A stretch of DNA of 63,014 bases from assembly GCA_003160215.1 (NCBI GenBank), contig PLQW01000129.1, positions 1-63,014 of the forward strand. The letters are read 5' to 3'. Of this stretch, positions 61,796-63,014 are shown in pieces. The stretch comes from Acidobacteriaceae bacterium (GTDB lineage: Bacteria > Acidobacteriota > Terriglobia > Terriglobales > Acidobacteriaceae). Position 1 is the first letter of the stretch, and each line of letters starts with the position of its first letter. The notes beneath the pieces are model-generated. The model saw only the letters and a program-made list of their open reading frames with translations. It made no database searches and was not told the origin of the DNA. Position numbers and translations under genes: made by a program.

Positions 61796-62725
61796 ATGAA
61801 CCGTTGCTCTGTCGTAGTAATGACCGCCGCTCTGGCCTTTGCCAGCCTTTACTCCAACGCGCAGCAATCGCCCGCGACCACGTTGAAGCCTCCCGCCAAG
61901 ACCGCTCCTGGCGCAGCCACCAACTCGCAGGGGCCGCTTCCCAGCGAAGCTACATTCAACGCCTTTCTCAAGCACATGTTCGGCTGGAACCAGGACCTCA
62001 CCTGGAAGGTGGTGGAAATTAAGCCGTCGGAGGCGGCTGGTCTTTCCGAAGCCACGATTGTCTTCAACACGCCGAAGGGCCAGCAGGCGACGCGCATCTA
62101 TGTGACCGCCGATCAGAAGCATGCCTTTACCGGCGATCTGGTGCCGTTCGGCGCCGATCCGTTTGCCGCGGACCGCGAGCTGCTGAAGGGCGTTAATGGC
62201 CCCTCGGAAGGACCGAGGGACGCAGTCATAACCATCGTGGAGTTCGGCGATCTGGAGTGTCCGGCGTGCAAGGCCGCGCAGCCGAACATTACCAAGCTGA
62301 TGCAAGAGGAGCCCAAGGCCCGGCTGGTATTTCAGAACTTTCCCCTGGAGCAGATTCATAAGTGGGCGCTGACCGGGGCCAAGTACGTGGAATGCCTGGG
62401 GCAGGCGAATAACGACGCCGTGTGGAAGTTCATCGCTTCGGTTTACGACCACCAGGCGGAAGTAAAGGAGCAGAACGTTGACCAGCTGCTGAGGGGTTAT
62501 GTGAAGGATGCGGGCGCAGATCCCGATGCGATTGCGGCTTGCGTCGCCAAGCCGGAGACGGCGAAGCGGGTGGCGGATTCAGTGGCGCTGGGCGAAAAAC
62601 TTAATCTCACGAGCACGCCGACGTTCTTCCTCAACGGACGCAGGATACTGGGCTTCAGTTCCAATGTTCCCTACGACACGGTGAAGTCGATGGCCGACTT
62701 CGCAATAGCCAATGCAGGAAAGTAG
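61796..62725 (+). CDS. Exported DsbA-like thiol-disulfide oxidoreductase
   Basis: A 309-residue protein with a signal segment (MNRCSVVVMTAALAFASLYS). An N-terminal region of unknown fold (residues ~45-135) precedes a thioredoxin_4/DsbA-type domain with active site CPAC in LECPACKAA, and the cis-Pro loop TSTPTFFLNG. It should catalyse disulfide exchange in the periplasm. The ATG at 61796 has AAAGGA at short spacing; an upstream frame from 61775 is unlikely. After it comes only repeat-rich DNA to the window end. Confidence 0.9.
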   Translation: MNRCSVVVMTAALAFASLYSNAQQSPATTLKPPAKTAPGAATNSQGPLPSEATFNAFLKHMFGWNQDLTWKVVEIKPSEAAGLSEATIVFNTPKGQQATRIYVTADQKHAFTGDLVPFGADPFAADRELLKGVNGPSEGPRDAVITIVEFGDLECPACKAAQPNITKLMQEEPKARLVFQNFPLEQIHKWALTGAKYVECLGQANNDAVWKFIASVYDHQAEVKEQNVDQLLRGYVKDAGADPDAIAACVAKPETAKRVADSVALGEKLNLTSTPTFFLNGRRILGFSSNVPYDTVKSMADFAIANAGK

Positions 62726-62840
62726 TGCTGTAGCTTGGGTGGAGCGGTTGCTGATAGTGTTGGAAAGCAGATTCCTCGCGGGCTGAACGTTACCCCAACA
62801 AGCGCAAAAACGGCGCTCGCTGGGGATCCCGGTTCGCCTG

Positions 62841-62930
62841 CTCCGTGGAAAATCATTCACCACGGAGACACGGAGGGCACGGAGTTTTAGTTTCTCTCGA
62901 GTTTTCTCGGTGATCTCCGTGCCTCCGTGG
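62841..62930. repeat. CCACGGAG-type inverted repeat
   Basis: CTCCGTGG (62841-62848) and CCACGGAG (62860-62867) pair, followed by a repeated ACGGAG series and then CTCCGTGCCTCCGTGG (62915-62930). This is the interspersed CCACGGAG motif seen in several soil bacterial lineages. No gene is visible from 62726 to the end; the last 14 bases repeat one arm (CGCGGGCCTGAAGG) of the palindromic element and are cut by the edge. Confidence 0.75.
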
Positions 62931-63014
62931 TCAATTTTCATTCCTATGGGTGGGCCGCCTGCCCATGTGACATTCGTGATGACAAAATAAAGGGCTCGGA
63001 CGCGGGCCTGAAGG

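Overview
The window reads as a stretch of a GC-rich Gram-negative chromosome, most likely from the phylum Acidobacteriota (Terriglobia, in the neighbourhood of Candidatus Koribacter). This is inferred from the mix of genes: an acidobacterial style secreted peptidase set, B-type SdhCAB, bacillithiol-type deacetylase, DUF1844, RodZ next to a KpsF-type isomerase, PagL-like and HpnK-like envelope enzymes, plus repeat-rich intergenic DNA. No rRNA, tRNA, CRISPR array, prophage or intact insertion sequence was seen. About 57 genes are supported, two of them broken.

Layout. 1-3.2 kb: end of inositol-phosphate synthase, a dipeptidase/cyclophilin pair and an orphan. 3.4-7.7 kb: succinate dehydrogenase (sdhC-sdhA-sdhB, minus strand) behind rdgB. 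7.9-13.3 kb: secreted phosphoesterase, DUF885 peptidase and M64 peptidase. 13.4-18 kb: an aromatic amino-acid lyase with an unusual catalytic triplet, a radical SAM enzyme, dUTPase and patatin. 18.1-23.9 kb: a complete RND efflux operon (adaptor, pump, outer-membrane channel). 24-32.5 kb: DUF4105 membrane protein, subtilase, aldose epimerase, YjbQ, the rodZ-kdsD pair and a GAF-GGDEF diguanylate cyclase. 33.6-36.2 kb: cydAB. 36.4-41.9 kb: accessory genes including a zinc-finger DUF2971 protein, a CstB-like persulfide dioxygenase/sulfurtransferase, a decayed malQ, ssb, a SET-domain protein and a small monooxygenase-like protein. 42.2-46.8 kb: purC, cvpA, a Fis-type regulator, rhodanese, two hydrolases and bshB1. 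46.8-47.5 kb: a vapBC-like module whose toxin is frameshifted. 47.5-53.2 kb: isoprenoid synthase, beta-decarboxylating dehydrogenase, ygfZ, DUF1844, a PhnP-like hydrolase and ribF. 53.5-62.7 kb: envelope and metabolic genes (pagL-like, hpnK-like, PLP decarboxylase, GHMP kinase, CPBP protease, a BamE-like secreted protein, nadE, DsbA-like).

The most distinctive content is between the genes. Two repeat families recur. One is built of degenerate 7-bp tandem units arranged head-to-head (at about 4.2, 29.0, 49.6 and 53.3 kb). The other is a 150-200 bp nested palindrome starting TAGAGCG (16.2, 54.1 and 55.3 kb, with partial copies at 28.95 and 63.0 kb). Copies of both families overlap stop codons, and in three genes the repeat supplies the stop. 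Other points are a Cys-for-Ser change in the MIO triplet of the ammonia-lyase, shared GTGA-N6-TCAC palindromes upstream of sdhC and cydA, and two pseudogenes.
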